64,000 nucleotides of DNA from Armatimonadota bacterium (GTDB lineage: Bacteria > Armatimonadota > Chthonomonadetes > Chthonomonadales > Chthonomonadaceae), in assembly GCA_028871815.1 (NCBI GenBank), contig JAGWMJ010000008.1, forward strand, positions 1 to 64,000. Reading direction: 5' to 3'. The notes under the pieces are model-generated. The model did not search any database. It was not told the DNA's origin and saw only the letters and a program-made list of their open reading frames with translations. Below are positions 44,189 through 53,631 of the stretch, one piece after another. Within the stretch, counting starts at the first letter, position 1. Each line of letters starts with the position of its first letter. A program made the position numbers and the translations under genes.

Positions 44189-44883
44189 CGGCCCGCCGAG
44201 CCGGGCGGCAGCATCATGTGATGCGGCTCTATGTTGAGAACCATCAACCGCGAGTCGTGCGTCATCCACTGCGCCTGTGGCGGGTCTTTCCAGTCGATGA
44301 ACCCAAACCGTCGATAGAGTGCATAGGCGCGGTTGTTGTCTCGCATCACATGGAGGGACAGGCGTGGTCGTCCGGCGGTTACGGCCGTCGCGGCGGCATG
44401 ACGCAGCAGCGAGGTGCCGATTCCGTGGCTGCGGAGGTGCGACGTAACCGCAAGCGCCTCGATGTAGAGGATATCGGGCGCACAGGGTATTCGGCGTGGC
44501 ACCACTGCCAGCGTTGTGCTCACGCCTATGGCTGCGCGGAGCGCCGCGGGAAACGACAGGTGCGGCCGCACCGTTCTCAGAATCGTGCGGAACGTGGCTG
44601 CGCCGATTTCACCCGTTGTATTGTGTGCACATACCCCCACGACCGCGCCGGAGAGCGCGGCGACCCGATATCGCGCCAGATCCAGAACTCCCGCAGCATA
44701 AAGCGCCGTTTGCGCGGCAACGATCCGCTCCGTTGAGCGGCGCCCGTAGAGGGAACGGAACAGTTGCGGGAACGCATCCACCGAAATCTGAGCAATGATG
44801 CCGGCGTCAGCGAGGGCTGCTGGATAGATAACCGGCGGTGTTTCGGCGCGAATCGTGTCGTTTGGAGGTTGCGCTGAGAGCAT
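44185..44883 (-). CDS. GNAT family N-acetyltransferase
   Basis: The 232-residue protein has the GNAT fold: motif A as LYIEALAVTSHLRSHGIGTSLLRHAAATA and motif B as LSLHVMRDNNRAYALYRRFGFID. It acetylates an unknown amine or protein N-terminus. It is the first gene of a group that continues with the OGG glycosylase, cysS, M24 peptidase and CDGSH protein. Confidence 0.9.
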   Translation of the reverse strand: MLSAQPPNDTIRAETPPVIYPAALADAGIIAQISVDAFPQLFRSLYGRRSTERIVAAQTALYAAGVLDLARYRVAALSGAVVGVCAHNTTGEIGAATFRTILRTVRPHLSFPAALRAAIGVSTTLAVVPRRIPCAPDILYIEALAVTSHLRSHGIGTSLLRHAAATAVTAGRPRLSLHVMRDNNRAYALYRRFGFIDWKDPPQAQWMTHDSRLMVLNIEPHHMMLPPGSAGR

Positions 44884-45116
44884 TCAGATTCGTCCGGTGA
44901 TACGCGGCCACTATGCGGCCCTACTGCACTAAACGCCGAATGAGGCGCGCCTGCCGGGTACAACATACTTCCGCGGCCACGTTCGCCACGCAGGTTAATC
45001 CGGCTTTTAGCGCGAATTGTACCTCCACCATCATTCGATCGCCGCGCCTTGCAACCGGCGCGCACGTGCCGACGCGGCGCCCGAACCGGTCAATAGAACC
45101 TATCGCAACCTGAAGT

Positions 45117-46754
45117 ATGGAGACACACTGGGCAATCGATCTCGGCACCACCAACACGTTGATCGCGAAGTGGTCGGGCACCCATGCCACCACCATTGCG
45201 CTGGACGAAGTGGCGGAGTACGAGCTGACCTGGAACACGCCGCTGGTGCCCAGCGTCGTCTACTTTCAGGATGTAAACCGCGTCATCATCGGCAAGCCGG
45301 CGCTTTCCGCGCGTGAAATAGATCCTGCGGCCGACCTGGGGCCCCGCGGCCCGCTGGCGCGTTCGTTCAAGAAGACCCTGGCGCGAGCCAGCCAGCAGAC
45401 TGTGGCGCAGGTGGGGGCCGAGACGATATCGGCGCGACAGTGCGCAACCGCATTTTTGCAGCAATTGCTCAACGTGACGCGCGAATACGAGCGCGAGCAT
45501 GCCGATCCGAATCGCACCCGCAGAGAGCGCCTGATGCGCTTGCTCCGATGGTGGCGCAAGGAGGGTCAGGTCACCGATCTGACCATGACAGTGCCGGTAG
45601 AGAGCTACGAACCCTACCGGGCCGAGCTGTCGCAGATCGCGCGGCGCCTTGGAGTTTCACGCTTCCAGACCCTGGATGAGCCGGTGGCCGCCGCACTGGG
45701 TTACGGTGTGGACCTGGCCAACGAAAAGCACATCATGGTGGTGGATTTCGGCGGTGGAACGCTGGATCTGGCGATCGTTCGGACACACCCATCCGGCAGC
45801 CGAGACGGCTCCGGTGGCGCCAGTGACCGGGCAACCCTACTGGCCGCACGGGGGCTCAATCTTGGTGGCGAAACGGTGGATGAGTGGCTGGCCGAACTCG
45901 GCTGCAGCCGCCTCGATGCACATCAGGATACACTTCGTCCGCGGATGCGCGCGCAGGCCGAAGCGATCAAGAAAGATCTCAGCGTAAAGGCGCTGATATC
46001 GGATTGCGGTTACTTTCTGCTTCCCGGTGGCCTGCGTATTGAGGTTACCCGCGAGGAGTTTTTGGCCCTGCTCGATACCAACGGTCTCTACCGCTCCGTG
46101 GATACGCTCACCGAGGCAACGCTGGACGACTGCCGGCACCAGATTTCTGAAGCCGACCTCGACGCCGTTCTGCTGGTTGGCGGCTCAACGCTGCTGCCGG
46201 GCATCCGGGATCTGTTCGAGCGACGATTTGGCAGCCAGCGCGTCCACTACTGGGAACCGTTTGAGGCGGTGGTCAAAGGCGCCGCGGTTTTCGGCGCCGG
46301 CTATACCGTGGACCAGATTGTGCATCATGACTACGCTATCCGCGTCTACAACGACAACGATCAGCGTGCGGAATACGAGCGGCTGGTGCACCGCGGTACC
46401 GGGTATCCCACGCCGAACCCTTTCGAGACCCGTTACTATGCGGTTACCGACGGCCAAACCCTGTTTCGCCTGCCGGTGTGCGAAGTCGGTTACGGTGGTC
46501 GTGTCTCGCTTCCCTGGCGACGCCGAATGAACGGCAACGAATACTGGGTGCCTCAAGGTCCGGAAGAGAGCGAATGCGTGATTACGCTCAATGAGGGTGA
46601 TGCCCTGCGCCTGGCGCCTCCGGGCTCAGGTCCGCAAGCGCGGCTGCGGATCGACTTTACCATTGACGAAAACCGTTACCTTTGCGCCACCATCCACGAT
46701 CTGCAAAAGCAGAGGGATCTGCGTTCCGATGACCGCGTCGTGCGGCTGAGGTAA
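45117..46754 (+). CDS. Hsp70/DnaK-like ATPase with a short C-terminal domain
   Basis: The 545-residue protein has the Hsp70 actin-like ATPase: phosphate 1 WAIDLGTTNTLIAKW, connect TVPVESYEPYRAELSQIARRLGVSRFQTLDEPVAAALGYG, phosphate 2 MVVDFGGGTLDLAIVRTHP, and adenosine motif AVLLVGGSTLLPGIRDLFERRFG. After the ATPase (about residue 390) it has a short beta-rich region in place of the full substrate domain and helical lid. It is not DnaK itself. The next gene, a TPR-Yip1 protein, may work with it. Client unknown. Confidence 0.9.
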   Translation: METHWAIDLGTTNTLIAKWSGTHATTIALDEVAEYELTWNTPLVPSVVYFQDVNRVIIGKPALSAREIDPAADLGPRGPLARSFKKTLARASQQTVAQVGAETISARQCATAFLQQLLNVTREYEREHADPNRTRRERLMRLLRWWRKEGQVTDLTMTVPVESYEPYRAELSQIARRLGVSRFQTLDEPVAAALGYGVDLANEKHIMVVDFGGGTLDLAIVRTHPSGSRDGSGGASDRATLLAARGLNLGGETVDEWLAELGCSRLDAHQDTLRPRMRAQAEAIKKDLSVKALISDCGYFLLPGGLRIEVTREEFLALLDTNGLYRSVDTLTEATLDDCRHQISEADLDAVLLVGGSTLLPGIRDLFERRFGSQRVHYWEPFEAVVKGAAVFGAGYTVDQIVHHDYAIRVYNDNDQRAEYERLVHRGTGYPTPNPFETRYYAVTDGQTLFRLPVCEVGYGGRVSLPWRRRMNGNEYWVPQGPEESECVITLNEGDALRLAPPGSGPQARLRIDFTIDENRYLCATIHDLQKQRDLRSDDRVVRLR

Positions 46755-46897
46755 AAGCCGTCACACGCCGCTGCGCCCCCCGGATGCAGGAATAACAGCG
46801 TCTAACGCCAAATACCGGTGGAGAGTGTGGACGACGGGTTGAGACCGGCCGAGCGCACGCATTCTGGGGCGAGCGGCAGAACCAGGGAGGTGATTCC

Positions 46898-48136
46898 ATG
46901 TCCGTCACCATGGACGCGGCGCTGACCGCCTACGCCGCCGGCGACTTTGCCGGAGCTGCGGCAGGATTTGAAGAGGCGCTTCGCGAGACGCCGGACGACG
47001 TCGGAGCGGTTTCGCACCTTGCTGCATGCTATGCGCAACTCGGGCGGCAAACAGAGGCGGTCACCGCGCAAACTCGCTGCGTTCAGCTTGCGCCCGGCAG
47101 TGCCGAGGCGAGGTATCAACTAGCGCTGTATCTGCGGGGATCCGGTTGGCTGGAGCAGGCGCGCCAGGCAGCAGAGCAGGCTCTTATGCTCGAGCCGACG
47201 CACACGGCGGCGCAAGCGCTTGTCATGGAGATCGGAGCGCCGACGCATTCGCAGGCCGCGCCGCAGCAACCCAGCGCGCTGCCGAACCAGGTTCCCGCCG
47301 GCATCGCACAGCCATACGGCGCTCAACCCGGAGGGATGCCGACCTACCTCAGTCAGCCGCACGTGGAGGACTCGTTCGACCTTCGCCAGGCCGCACGCGA
47401 TATCTGGAGCGTGATCACCGGCCCAAATGCATTCTTCATGCAGCAGGTCGGTCGCGAAGGGCGCAAGGCGCCGTGCGCGATGATTCTCCTGCTGGCCATT
47501 ATATCAATACCGACGTCTGCGATTAACTATGGCAAGCTCTTCGGCTGGCCTCTCGCAGTGGGCATCCTCATACTCGGCGTACCCGTGCTGTACCTGTTCG
47601 CGGTTGTCTTCACGCACATATCGGCGCGGATTCTCCACATGGTTGCGGGATGGTTCGGCAGCACTGCAAGCCTGGACAGCACATTCCGCGCTTACGTTTA
47701 TGCCACGGCGGTCGGGGCACCGATGGCCGTAATCATGTTATTGTTCGCCGTGTTCTCGCCGATGTCACCCGGCTTTATGCCCGGACGGTTTCCGACGCCG
47801 CCGCCGATTACCGGTGCATACGCGCCACCCACAACCACGGGACCGGGTGCGCCGCCGCCTATTGCGGCATCGGGCGGCACACTGCCCAACGCCGGCTCCA
47901 TCGCGAGCGTGCTGGCCTTATTTGGGATTGCTCTCGTGCTGGAGTTGGCTTTCGGCATCTGGATGCTCTCCGTGCTCGTTATCGGCGTTTCGACGCTTCA
48001 CTCCATACCCAGCGGTACTGCGGCCGGCGTGATTGTTCTTGCCGGCCTGATTGGAAGTGCGTGTCTCGTCGTGGCCATGGTCATCGCTGATATCGTGAGT
48101 GTAGCTGTTATAGCGGCCATGTCGGGCCGATCATAG
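46898..48136 (+). CDS. TPR repeat/Yip1 domain membrane protein
   Basis: The 412-residue protein has two or three TPR repeats in residues 1-105 (AYAAGDFAGAAAGFEEALRETPDDVGAVSHLAACYAQLGRQTEA, ARYQLALYLRGSGWLEQARQAAEQALMLEP). A Pro/Gln-rich linker follows, then a Yip1-like part with five membrane segments (residues 165-412, WSVITGPNAFFMQQVGREGRK). A Gly/Pro-rich loop lies within it (PTPPPITGAYAPPTTTGPGAPPP). GGGAGGTGATT is a near-ideal ribosome binding site. It lies 143 bases after the Hsp70-like gene on the same strand. Confidence 0.85.
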   Translation: MSVTMDAALTAYAAGDFAGAAAGFEEALRETPDDVGAVSHLAACYAQLGRQTEAVTAQTRCVQLAPGSAEARYQLALYLRGSGWLEQARQAAEQALMLEPTHTAAQALVMEIGAPTHSQAAPQQPSALPNQVPAGIAQPYGAQPGGMPTYLSQPHVEDSFDLRQAARDIWSVITGPNAFFMQQVGREGRKAPCAMILLLAIISIPTSAINYGKLFGWPLAVGILILGVPVLYLFAVVFTHISARILHMVAGWFGSTASLDSTFRAYVYATAVGAPMAVIMLLFAVFSPMSPGFMPGRFPTPPPITGAYAPPTTTGPGAPPPIAASGGTLPNAGSIASVLALFGIALVLELAFGIWMLSVLVIGVSTLHSIPSGTAAGVIVLAGLIGSACLVVAMVIADIVSVAVIAAMSGRS

Positions 48137-49345
48137 AGTGGCTTGCGCGTCGATCCGGTTTACCAAGCGCCGCCCCGTAACGGCCACAAGCGCCGCGTAG
48201 AGCGCGGCCACCGACGCGCCGGCTGCGGTGGCTGCGGCTACGCCCCACCGGTCGGCCAGCCAACTCATCGGCAGCGCGCCGAGCGGCCACATCCCGATTA
48301 CCGAGATGGTAAAAAGGCTCATAACCCGTCCACGCATCTCGTGACTGGTGAGGTGCTGCATCAGGGTTTGGATGGTTGCATTAACCACAGCGCCGGCGGT
48401 TCCAACAAGAAACAGCAGGAGTAGAGCCGGCTCAAGGCTCCGGACGGCGCAGAACGCCACCAGCATAACGCCACACAGTAAGCCCGCACCAAGCGAGATC
48501 CACGCCTTGCCACGAATCGACGCCAGCCACGCAACCAGAAACCCTCCCGCAATCGCGCCGATTCCCGGCGCCGTGCGCAACGCCGCCAGAGTCGCGACAC
48601 CGCCGTGAAAGAGACGAACGGCGAACACCGGCAGAAGACTCTGGTATGGCGTTGCAAAGAAGCTTAAGACGGCGAGCAGACTGACCAGCAGAAGGATGCC
48701 CGGCGAGTCGCGCACATACCGAAGGCCCGCTCCCACGTTCCGGATAACGGAAGGATTCTCTGACGCCAGGCCCTCGTGGACGCGCAGCGCCCACACCGCA
48801 CCGATGACGGCGAGGTAACTGAGCCCGTTCAGGTAGAATCCCCAGGCCATGCCGAACGCGTGAACCACGGGAGCGGCCATCGCCGGTCCCAGTGCGGCTG
48901 CACCTGTAAACGTAATGGAGTTCAGCGCGATGGCATTGGCAAACTGCTCGCGCGGCACCAGATGCGGCAGCAGGGCCTGGCGGGCGGGCTGATCGACCGC
49001 CAGCAGCGCGGCGGTTACGAACGAAACCACCACCACATGCCAAACCTGAAGCCGGTCCGCAGCGACCAGCGCACCGAGAAGGATGGCGCACAGTCCGAAA
49101 AGCGTTTGTGTAACTATAAGCACTTTGCGTTTTTCAAAGCGATCGACCAGCGAGCCGCCGAAGAACGACAACCCGATGAGCGCCACTGCCCTCGCCGCGT
49201 TGACATAGCCGAGGTCGATGGCGCGGTGCGTAAGCTGGTAAACCGCGTAGTCCTGCGCCACACTCTGCAGCCACGTACCGCTGTTTGAGATCAGAAGGCT
49301 GAACCACATAAGCCGGAAGTTGCGGTGGCGCAGCGACGCGAACAT
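48131..49345 (-). CDS. MFS transporter (DHA/MFS_3 type)
   Basis: The 404-residue protein has about 12 membrane segments and the MFS_3-type pattern: FRLMWFSLLISNSGTWLQSVAQDYAVYQLT, GSLVDRFEKRKVLIVTQ (the loop 2-3 motif), VDQPARQALLPHLVPREQFANAIALNSITFTGAAALGPAMAAPV, and MRGRVMSLFTISVIGMWPLGALPMSWLADRWG. Relatives export siderophores or drugs. The start at 49345 is preferred; 49357 is possible. It is divergent from the methylase gene, with starts only 26 bases apart. Confidence 0.92.
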   Translation of the reverse strand: MFASLRHRNFRLMWFSLLISNSGTWLQSVAQDYAVYQLTHRAIDLGYVNAARAVALIGLSFFGGSLVDRFEKRKVLIVTQTLFGLCAILLGALVAADRLQVWHVVVVSFVTAALLAVDQPARQALLPHLVPREQFANAIALNSITFTGAAALGPAMAAPVVHAFGMAWGFYLNGLSYLAVIGAVWALRVHEGLASENPSVIRNVGAGLRYVRDSPGILLLVSLLAVLSFFATPYQSLLPVFAVRLFHGGVATLAALRTAPGIGAIAGGFLVAWLASIRGKAWISLGAGLLCGVMLVAFCAVRSLEPALLLLFLVGTAGAVVNATIQTLMQHLTSHEMRGRVMSLFTISVIGMWPLGALPMSWLADRWGVAAATAAGASVAALYAALVAVTGRRLVNRIDAQATL

Positions 49346-49371
49346 TCCGCCTTCCATTTGAGGACCAACCG

Positions 49372-50688
49372 GTGATCTCCGAGTCAAATCCGCCCCTCCG
49401 CCCGGTCTCGCCGCGCGCGTTGGCCGCCGCCGCAGAGTTGTTGGGACTCTGGCTGGAAGATGCGAGTCAGCCTCCACTTGATCGGCTGGTCGCCCGAGCG
49501 CTACGCGAACGACGATACCTGAACTCGAGAGAGCGCCGCACGGTGGGTGACGCTGTATTTGGTGCGGCGAGGATGCTGCGCCGCCAGCGCTGGGTTTTAC
49601 AGCGCCTGCAGCTTGGCGAGACACCTCTGGCGCACATCCAGTTGTGGCTTGCGTGTGAAGGCTTCGACTTTGCCGGATCGGCCGGTGAGTATTGGCTGCC
49701 GGGCCTACCCGCTGCCCTTGCGACGCTGCCCGGCATCGAGGCGCCTGCTGACGCGTTACGAGTCACGCACTCAATGCCGGACGGATTGGCTGGAGAGCTT
49801 GAAGCGCTGCTTGGGCCGGAAGCGCTTGCCGCAGCCGCCGCATTCAATCTGGCGGCGCCGGTTATGGCCAGGGTCAACACGCTAAAGACAAACCGATCGT
49901 CGTGGCTCGAGAGGCACCCCGTAATGCGGGCGTCGGCGATCAGTCCGTGGGGAGTCTGGCGTGAGAAACGCCCATCAAACGACGCCGCCACGGATGCAGC
50001 CGGCGAAATCGCATGGCAAGACGAGGGCAGCCAGCTTGTTGCGCTTGCGACCGCATGCCGTCCGGGCAACTTTGTGGTGGAGATCGGCGCCGGCGCGGGA
50101 GGCAAGGCGCTGGCAATGGCCGCCATGATGCAGAATTCGGGCCGGATCCTTGCTGTGGACATCGCTCCAAAGCGGCTGGAGATCCTTCGCGAGCGTGCGC
50201 AGGCTGCCGGTGTAACCTGCATCCGCACCTGCTGCACCTCTGTGGCCGAAGCGGAGCTGAACGGTGAGTTGACGCGTTTTGCCGGCTGCGCCGACATCGT
50301 GCTGGTGGATGCGCCTTGCACCGGTACCGGAGCTATCCGGCGCTCGCCCGATGCACGCTGGCGAACTGTCAACACGCCGTATGAGCCCGTGCAGCGGGCC
50401 ATGCTTGGCGCAGCCGCCCTGCTCGTGCGTCCGGGCGGAGCGGTTGTGTACGCTACGTGCGCGGTTGAGCGGTCACAGAATGAAGCGATCGTGATCGATG
50501 GTGCGCGCAGCAGCGGCCTGGAAATCGAGGATGTCGCCGAGTCGATACGGCACACGCGCCTGCTGGACGCTCCAGCCGCCGCGGCGATCGGTGGCCAAAT
50601 CCGAACTGGGGACCTGGGGTTTGCGCGCACATGGCCGCACCGCGGAGGGATGGATGCCTTCTTCATTGCCCGACTGCGGAAGCCGTGA
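49372..50688 (+). CDS. NOL1/NOP2/Sun (RsmB-like) cytosine-C5 RNA methylase
   Basis: The 438-residue protein has an N-terminal NusB-like helical region and a methyltransferase domain. SAM motif I is FVVEIGAGAGGKALAMAAMM, the first active-site Cys is in LVDAPCTGTGAIRRSPD, and the catalytic Cys in VVYATCAVERSQNEAIV. It places m5C in rRNA or tRNA, by relation to RsmB. A GTG start at 49372 is inferred; the frame opens just before. Confidence 0.88.
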   Translation: MISESNPPLRPVSPRALAAAAELLGLWLEDASQPPLDRLVARALRERRYLNSRERRTVGDAVFGAARMLRRQRWVLQRLQLGETPLAHIQLWLACEGFDFAGSAGEYWLPGLPAALATLPGIEAPADALRVTHSMPDGLAGELEALLGPEALAAAAAFNLAAPVMARVNTLKTNRSSWLERHPVMRASAISPWGVWREKRPSNDAATDAAGEIAWQDEGSQLVALATACRPGNFVVEIGAGAGGKALAMAAMMQNSGRILAVDIAPKRLEILRERAQAAGVTCIRTCCTSVAEAELNGELTRFAGCADIVLVDAPCTGTGAIRRSPDARWRTVNTPYEPVQRAMLGAAALLVRPGGAVVYATCAVERSQNEAIVIDGARSSGLEIEDVAESIRHTRLLDAPAAAAIGGQIRTGDLGFARTWPHRGGMDAFFIARLRKP

Positions 50689-50753
50689 TGCCGTGCCGAA
50701 AACGGCGCAGGAGGTTACCCGTATCGCGCCGAAAGGTAAGCCGGTCACACGCC

Positions 50754-51485
50754 ATGGAGACTGAGCCGAACCGCCGTATCTACAGCCTTCGTCTGTTTCC
50801 GCTGAATTGCGTCCTGTTTCCTCAGTTCACAATTCAGCTCAACGTTTTCGAGGACCGGTACAAGCGGATGATCCAGGAGTGCATGGACTCCGGGGCACCC
50901 TTCGGCGTGGTACTCATTCGGGACGGCGAAGAGACCGGTCAGCCCGCCGTGCCGCACGATGCCGGCTGCACGGCGCGGATTGTTTCGGTTGAACGCCTCG
51001 ACGACGGACGGCTGACCGTAGTGGCGGCGGGAGAATCCCGGTTCCGGCTGCTGGATTACTCGGTTGCCGACGCCGGTTACCTGACGGGGCGCGTTGAAGA
51101 CCTCGTGGATGTGTACGGCCATGGCGACGTGGCGCCGGACGTTTTGGCAACGGCCGTGGAGTTGTTTTCCACCTACCTGAAGCTGCTGGCGGAACGGGCG
51201 TCACTCTCCATTCCGCCGATTGATCTCCCGGATGAACCAGACCGGCTGGCGTACTGCATAGCGGCAATCTCGCCACTGGCGCTGGCGGTAAAACAGAAGC
51301 TGCTTGAGACGGCCGATGCCGAGTTGCGGCTGGTTATGGAGACGGAGCTGCTGCGGCGCCAGATAGCCCGGCTGGAGGAGCGCCGCGAGCATAGAGCCGA
51401 CGCCGGTAAAGTGGCGATCCGGTTCCGGCCGATGGGGCAGGACGATGAGTGGCTGGCCGGCTGGGTGAAACGCTCGCGCAATTGA
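50754..51485 (+). CDS. Lon N-terminal (substrate-binding) domain protein
   Basis: The 243-residue protein resembles the Lon protease substrate-binding domain alone: YSLRLFPLNCVLFPQFTIQLNVFEDRYKRMIQECMDSGAPFGVVLIRDG, then GCTARIVSVERLDDGRLTVVAAGESRFRLLDYSVADAGYLTGRVEDLVD and a C-terminal helical part. No ATPase or peptidase domain follows. Stand-alone members have unknown clients. The ATG at 50754 gives the usual start; the frame is open upstream to 50631. Confidence 0.88.
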   Translation: METEPNRRIYSLRLFPLNCVLFPQFTIQLNVFEDRYKRMIQECMDSGAPFGVVLIRDGEETGQPAVPHDAGCTARIVSVERLDDGRLTVVAAGESRFRLLDYSVADAGYLTGRVEDLVDVYGHGDVAPDVLATAVELFSTYLKLLAERASLSIPPIDLPDEPDRLAYCIAAISPLALAVKQKLLETADAELRLVMETELLRRQIARLEERREHRADAGKVAIRFRPMGQDDEWLAGWVKRSRN

Positions 51486-51495
51486 GCCTGAGATC

Positions 51496-52380
51496 TCAGG
51501 CCCGCGGGTGGGCCGCGCGGTAGGCGGCTCGAAGGCGATCTTCCGAGACGTGCGTGTAGATCTCGGTGGTGGTGATGCTGGCGTGGCCAAGGAGTTCCTG
51601 AATAACCCGCAGTCCGGCGCCACCATCCAGCAGGTGCGTGGCGAAGGTGTGGCGTAGCACGTGCGGCGTAACGCGCTGCCGAATGCCGGCGCGGATGCCG
51701 GCGCGACGCAGTATTTCGCCGATCTGCTGGCGCGACAGCGGTCCGCCATGCTGATTGGGAAACAGCCATTGCTGGGCGCCGGGCCGTTCACCGGCATCCA
51801 TCGCCCACGCATCTACGGCCTGTATAGCGGCAGGCGCAACGGGTACTACGCGCTCCTTTCCACCCTTTCCCAGGCATCGCACAGTGGAAGCTTCCGGGTC
51901 CAGGTCATGCGGCGCCAGGCCGGCTAGCTCGGAGACGCGCAAGCCCGTGGCGTAAAGCAGCAGGCAGATAGCGCGATCGCGCAGGTACCATCGGTCCGAA
52001 GGCTCGAGCGCACGCAGCAGCGCAGAGACCTCCGTCGCAGTGAGAACCCTCGGGAGCGGTATGCCGAAGCCCCGAGCCTCCAGAAACTGGCAGAAGTTTC
52101 GCTCTGCCAGGCCCTCCGCAACCAGAAACTGCGCGAAACATCGAACGGCCACCACCTTGCGCCGCATAGTGGCGGCCATCGCTCCACGGGAGCGCAGATG
52201 CTCCACCCATGCCAGGGCGTCACTCTCACCCAGTCGGTCCGTGGCAGCCACGCCCCGGACGGTGCAAAGGGCGGCGAACTGAGCAAGATCGCGGCGGTAG
52301 GCATTCTGGGTGTTCGTCGCCATGCCGCGCTCGAATCTCAGTGCGCTCAGATACTGGCGGATGGCTTCGGTAATCTCCAT
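51496..52380 (-). CDS. xerD: Tyrosine recombinase XerD-like
   Basis: The 294-residue protein has the N-terminal SAM-like domain (AIRQYLSALRFERGMATNTQNAYRRDL) and a catalytic domain with the R-H-R-H-Y set: Arg in YATGLRVSELAGL, HxxR in TPHVLRHTFATHL, His in LLGHASITTTEIYTHV and the Tyr in that same block. It most likely resolves chromosome dimers with XerC. The start at 52380 fits XerD; it diverges from the VOC gene with 26 bases between. Confidence 0.85.
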   Translation of the reverse strand: MEITEAIRQYLSALRFERGMATNTQNAYRRDLAQFAALCTVRGVAATDRLGESDALAWVEHLRSRGAMAATMRRKVVAVRCFAQFLVAEGLAERNFCQFLEARGFGIPLPRVLTATEVSALLRALEPSDRWYLRDRAICLLLYATGLRVSELAGLAPHDLDPEASTVRCLGKGGKERVVPVAPAAIQAVDAWAMDAGERPGAQQWLFPNQHGGPLSRQQIGEILRRAGIRAGIRQRVTPHVLRHTFATHLLDGGAGLRVIQELLGHASITTTEIYTHVSEDRLRAAYRAAHPRA

Positions 52381-52406
52381 GGGTAGTCGAAAGGCGGCAA
52401 CAGATC

Positions 52407-52766
52407 GTGCAGATTGAGGGCGTGATTGCAACCGTAATGGTGACCGATATCGAGCGTGCCGTGCAGTTCTACTGTGATAAGCTCGGCTTCACGATCGCCG
52501 ATGAAACCTGCTCATGGGTTTTGTTTGCAGAAGGTGTCGCGCTGCGAACGGCGCCGGAGGCGATGCCGGACGACGCGTTCCGGATGAACGCGGTAGCCAT
52601 TACCCTGGCGGTGACCAGCGTGGAACAGGCGTGGAAGGAGCTAACGTCCCGTGGCGTGGCGTTTTACCTTGCCCCGACCATGCAGGGCGGCGTCTGCGTT
52701 GCCGCTTTTCGAGATAGCGAGAACAACGTAATGGAACTGATTGAGCTAAACGGTTCCGCGGCATAG
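52407..52766 (+). CDS. VOC/glyoxalase family protein
   Basis: The 119-residue protein is a vicinal-oxygen-chelate fold with two beta-alpha-beta3 units: VIATVMVTDIERAVQFYCDKLGFTIADETCSWVLFAEG and VAITLAVTSVEQAWKELTSRGVAFYLAPTMQGGVCVAAFRDSENNVMELIEL. The reaction is unknown; the set of metal ligands is incomplete. GTG at 52407 is the start. Confidence 0.87.
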   Translation: MQIEGVIATVMVTDIERAVQFYCDKLGFTIADETCSWVLFAEGVALRTAPEAMPDDAFRMNAVAITLAVTSVEQAWKELTSRGVAFYLAPTMQGGVCVAAFRDSENNVMELIELNGSAA

Positions 52767-52803
52767 CCAATCCACCAGGTGCCGGTCGTCGAGTGCATTG
52801 CCG

Positions 52804-53631
52804 TCAGCTCGTCCCGCCACCGCCGGCGCCGCTATCACCGGGTGGCGCTGAGAAGTCATCGGGATAGCGTCTCGATAGGACGATCATCAGCAGCACCAAC
52901 GCCACGATAACGCCACACGCAAGGTATTTGCCGTTGGCGCCCAGGTGAGTCTCGGCGCCCAGCTCTCCGCCCCAGCTGAACACCAGATAGTACATCCGGT
53001 CAATCAGCAGAGCGAGGCGCGCCATGACCGTGGAACCGAAGATTGCCCCAAACGCAAACATCATCATCCAGCGGCCCAGCCTGGAGCTGACCTTGATCGC
53101 CGGGTTCCGATGCTCAAATGAGAAGAAGAAGTACGACAGGACGCACACCACCATCACCACGAAAATGATGTTGTTGATCGCGTCACCCGGAGTAACTGCT
53201 TTTACGGTACCAGCCGCGGCGTGCGGCAGCAACGGCTTGAATGTGGCGGAAATCTGTGGCCACTGGTCGTTCGCAAACTGCTGAAATGCCTGACCCGAGG
53301 CCACGCCGAGGAAAAACCCGATGATGAGGCGCGCCATCCAATTGTGACGGCGCGAGAAGATGAAGTAGTAGTAGAACCCGATCATGAGTTCAAACATGTA
53401 CCACCACATGCCCTTATCCACCATGGGTTGATACCATTTGGGGCGAATGATATCTGTCCATGTGTTGGCAACCAGAAAGCCTGTGGCAAGCCCGAGATAG
53501 ACGTGTTCAAAGAAACGGTAGAGCTTGTTCTCACGATAGAGCAGCGAATAGAGGCCGATCGTACAGAGCGCGCCGATCCAGATCTGAATGTGCGGAGCGG
53601 TTGCCGCCAGCCAGGGAGAGAATCCTCTCAT
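52804..53631 (-). CDS. Membrane protein of DUF6754-associated operon (gene 6)
   Basis: The 275-residue protein is almost wholly membrane: about seven hydrophobic segments from APHIQIWIGALCTIGLYSLLY to the last AVIVALVLLMIVLSR (near residue 255), with a soluble tail of Gly/Pro (SAPPGDSGAGGGGTS). I do not recognise the family. Its ATG overlaps the stop of the previous gene (ATGA at 53628-53631), so they are coupled. It is the last gene of the operon. Likely a part of one membrane complex with its neighbours. Confidence 0.8.
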   Translation of the reverse strand: MRGFSPWLAATAPHIQIWIGALCTIGLYSLLYRENKLYRFFEHVYLGLATGFLVANTWTDIIRPKWYQPMVDKGMWWYMFELMIGFYYYFIFSRRHNWMARLIIGFFLGVASGQAFQQFANDQWPQISATFKPLLPHAAAGTVKAVTPGDAINNIIFVVMVVCVLSYFFFSFEHRNPAIKVSSRLGRWMMMFAFGAIFGSTVMARLALLIDRMYYLVFSWGGELGAETHLGANGKYLACGVIVALVLLMIVLSRRYPDDFSAPPGDSGAGGGGTS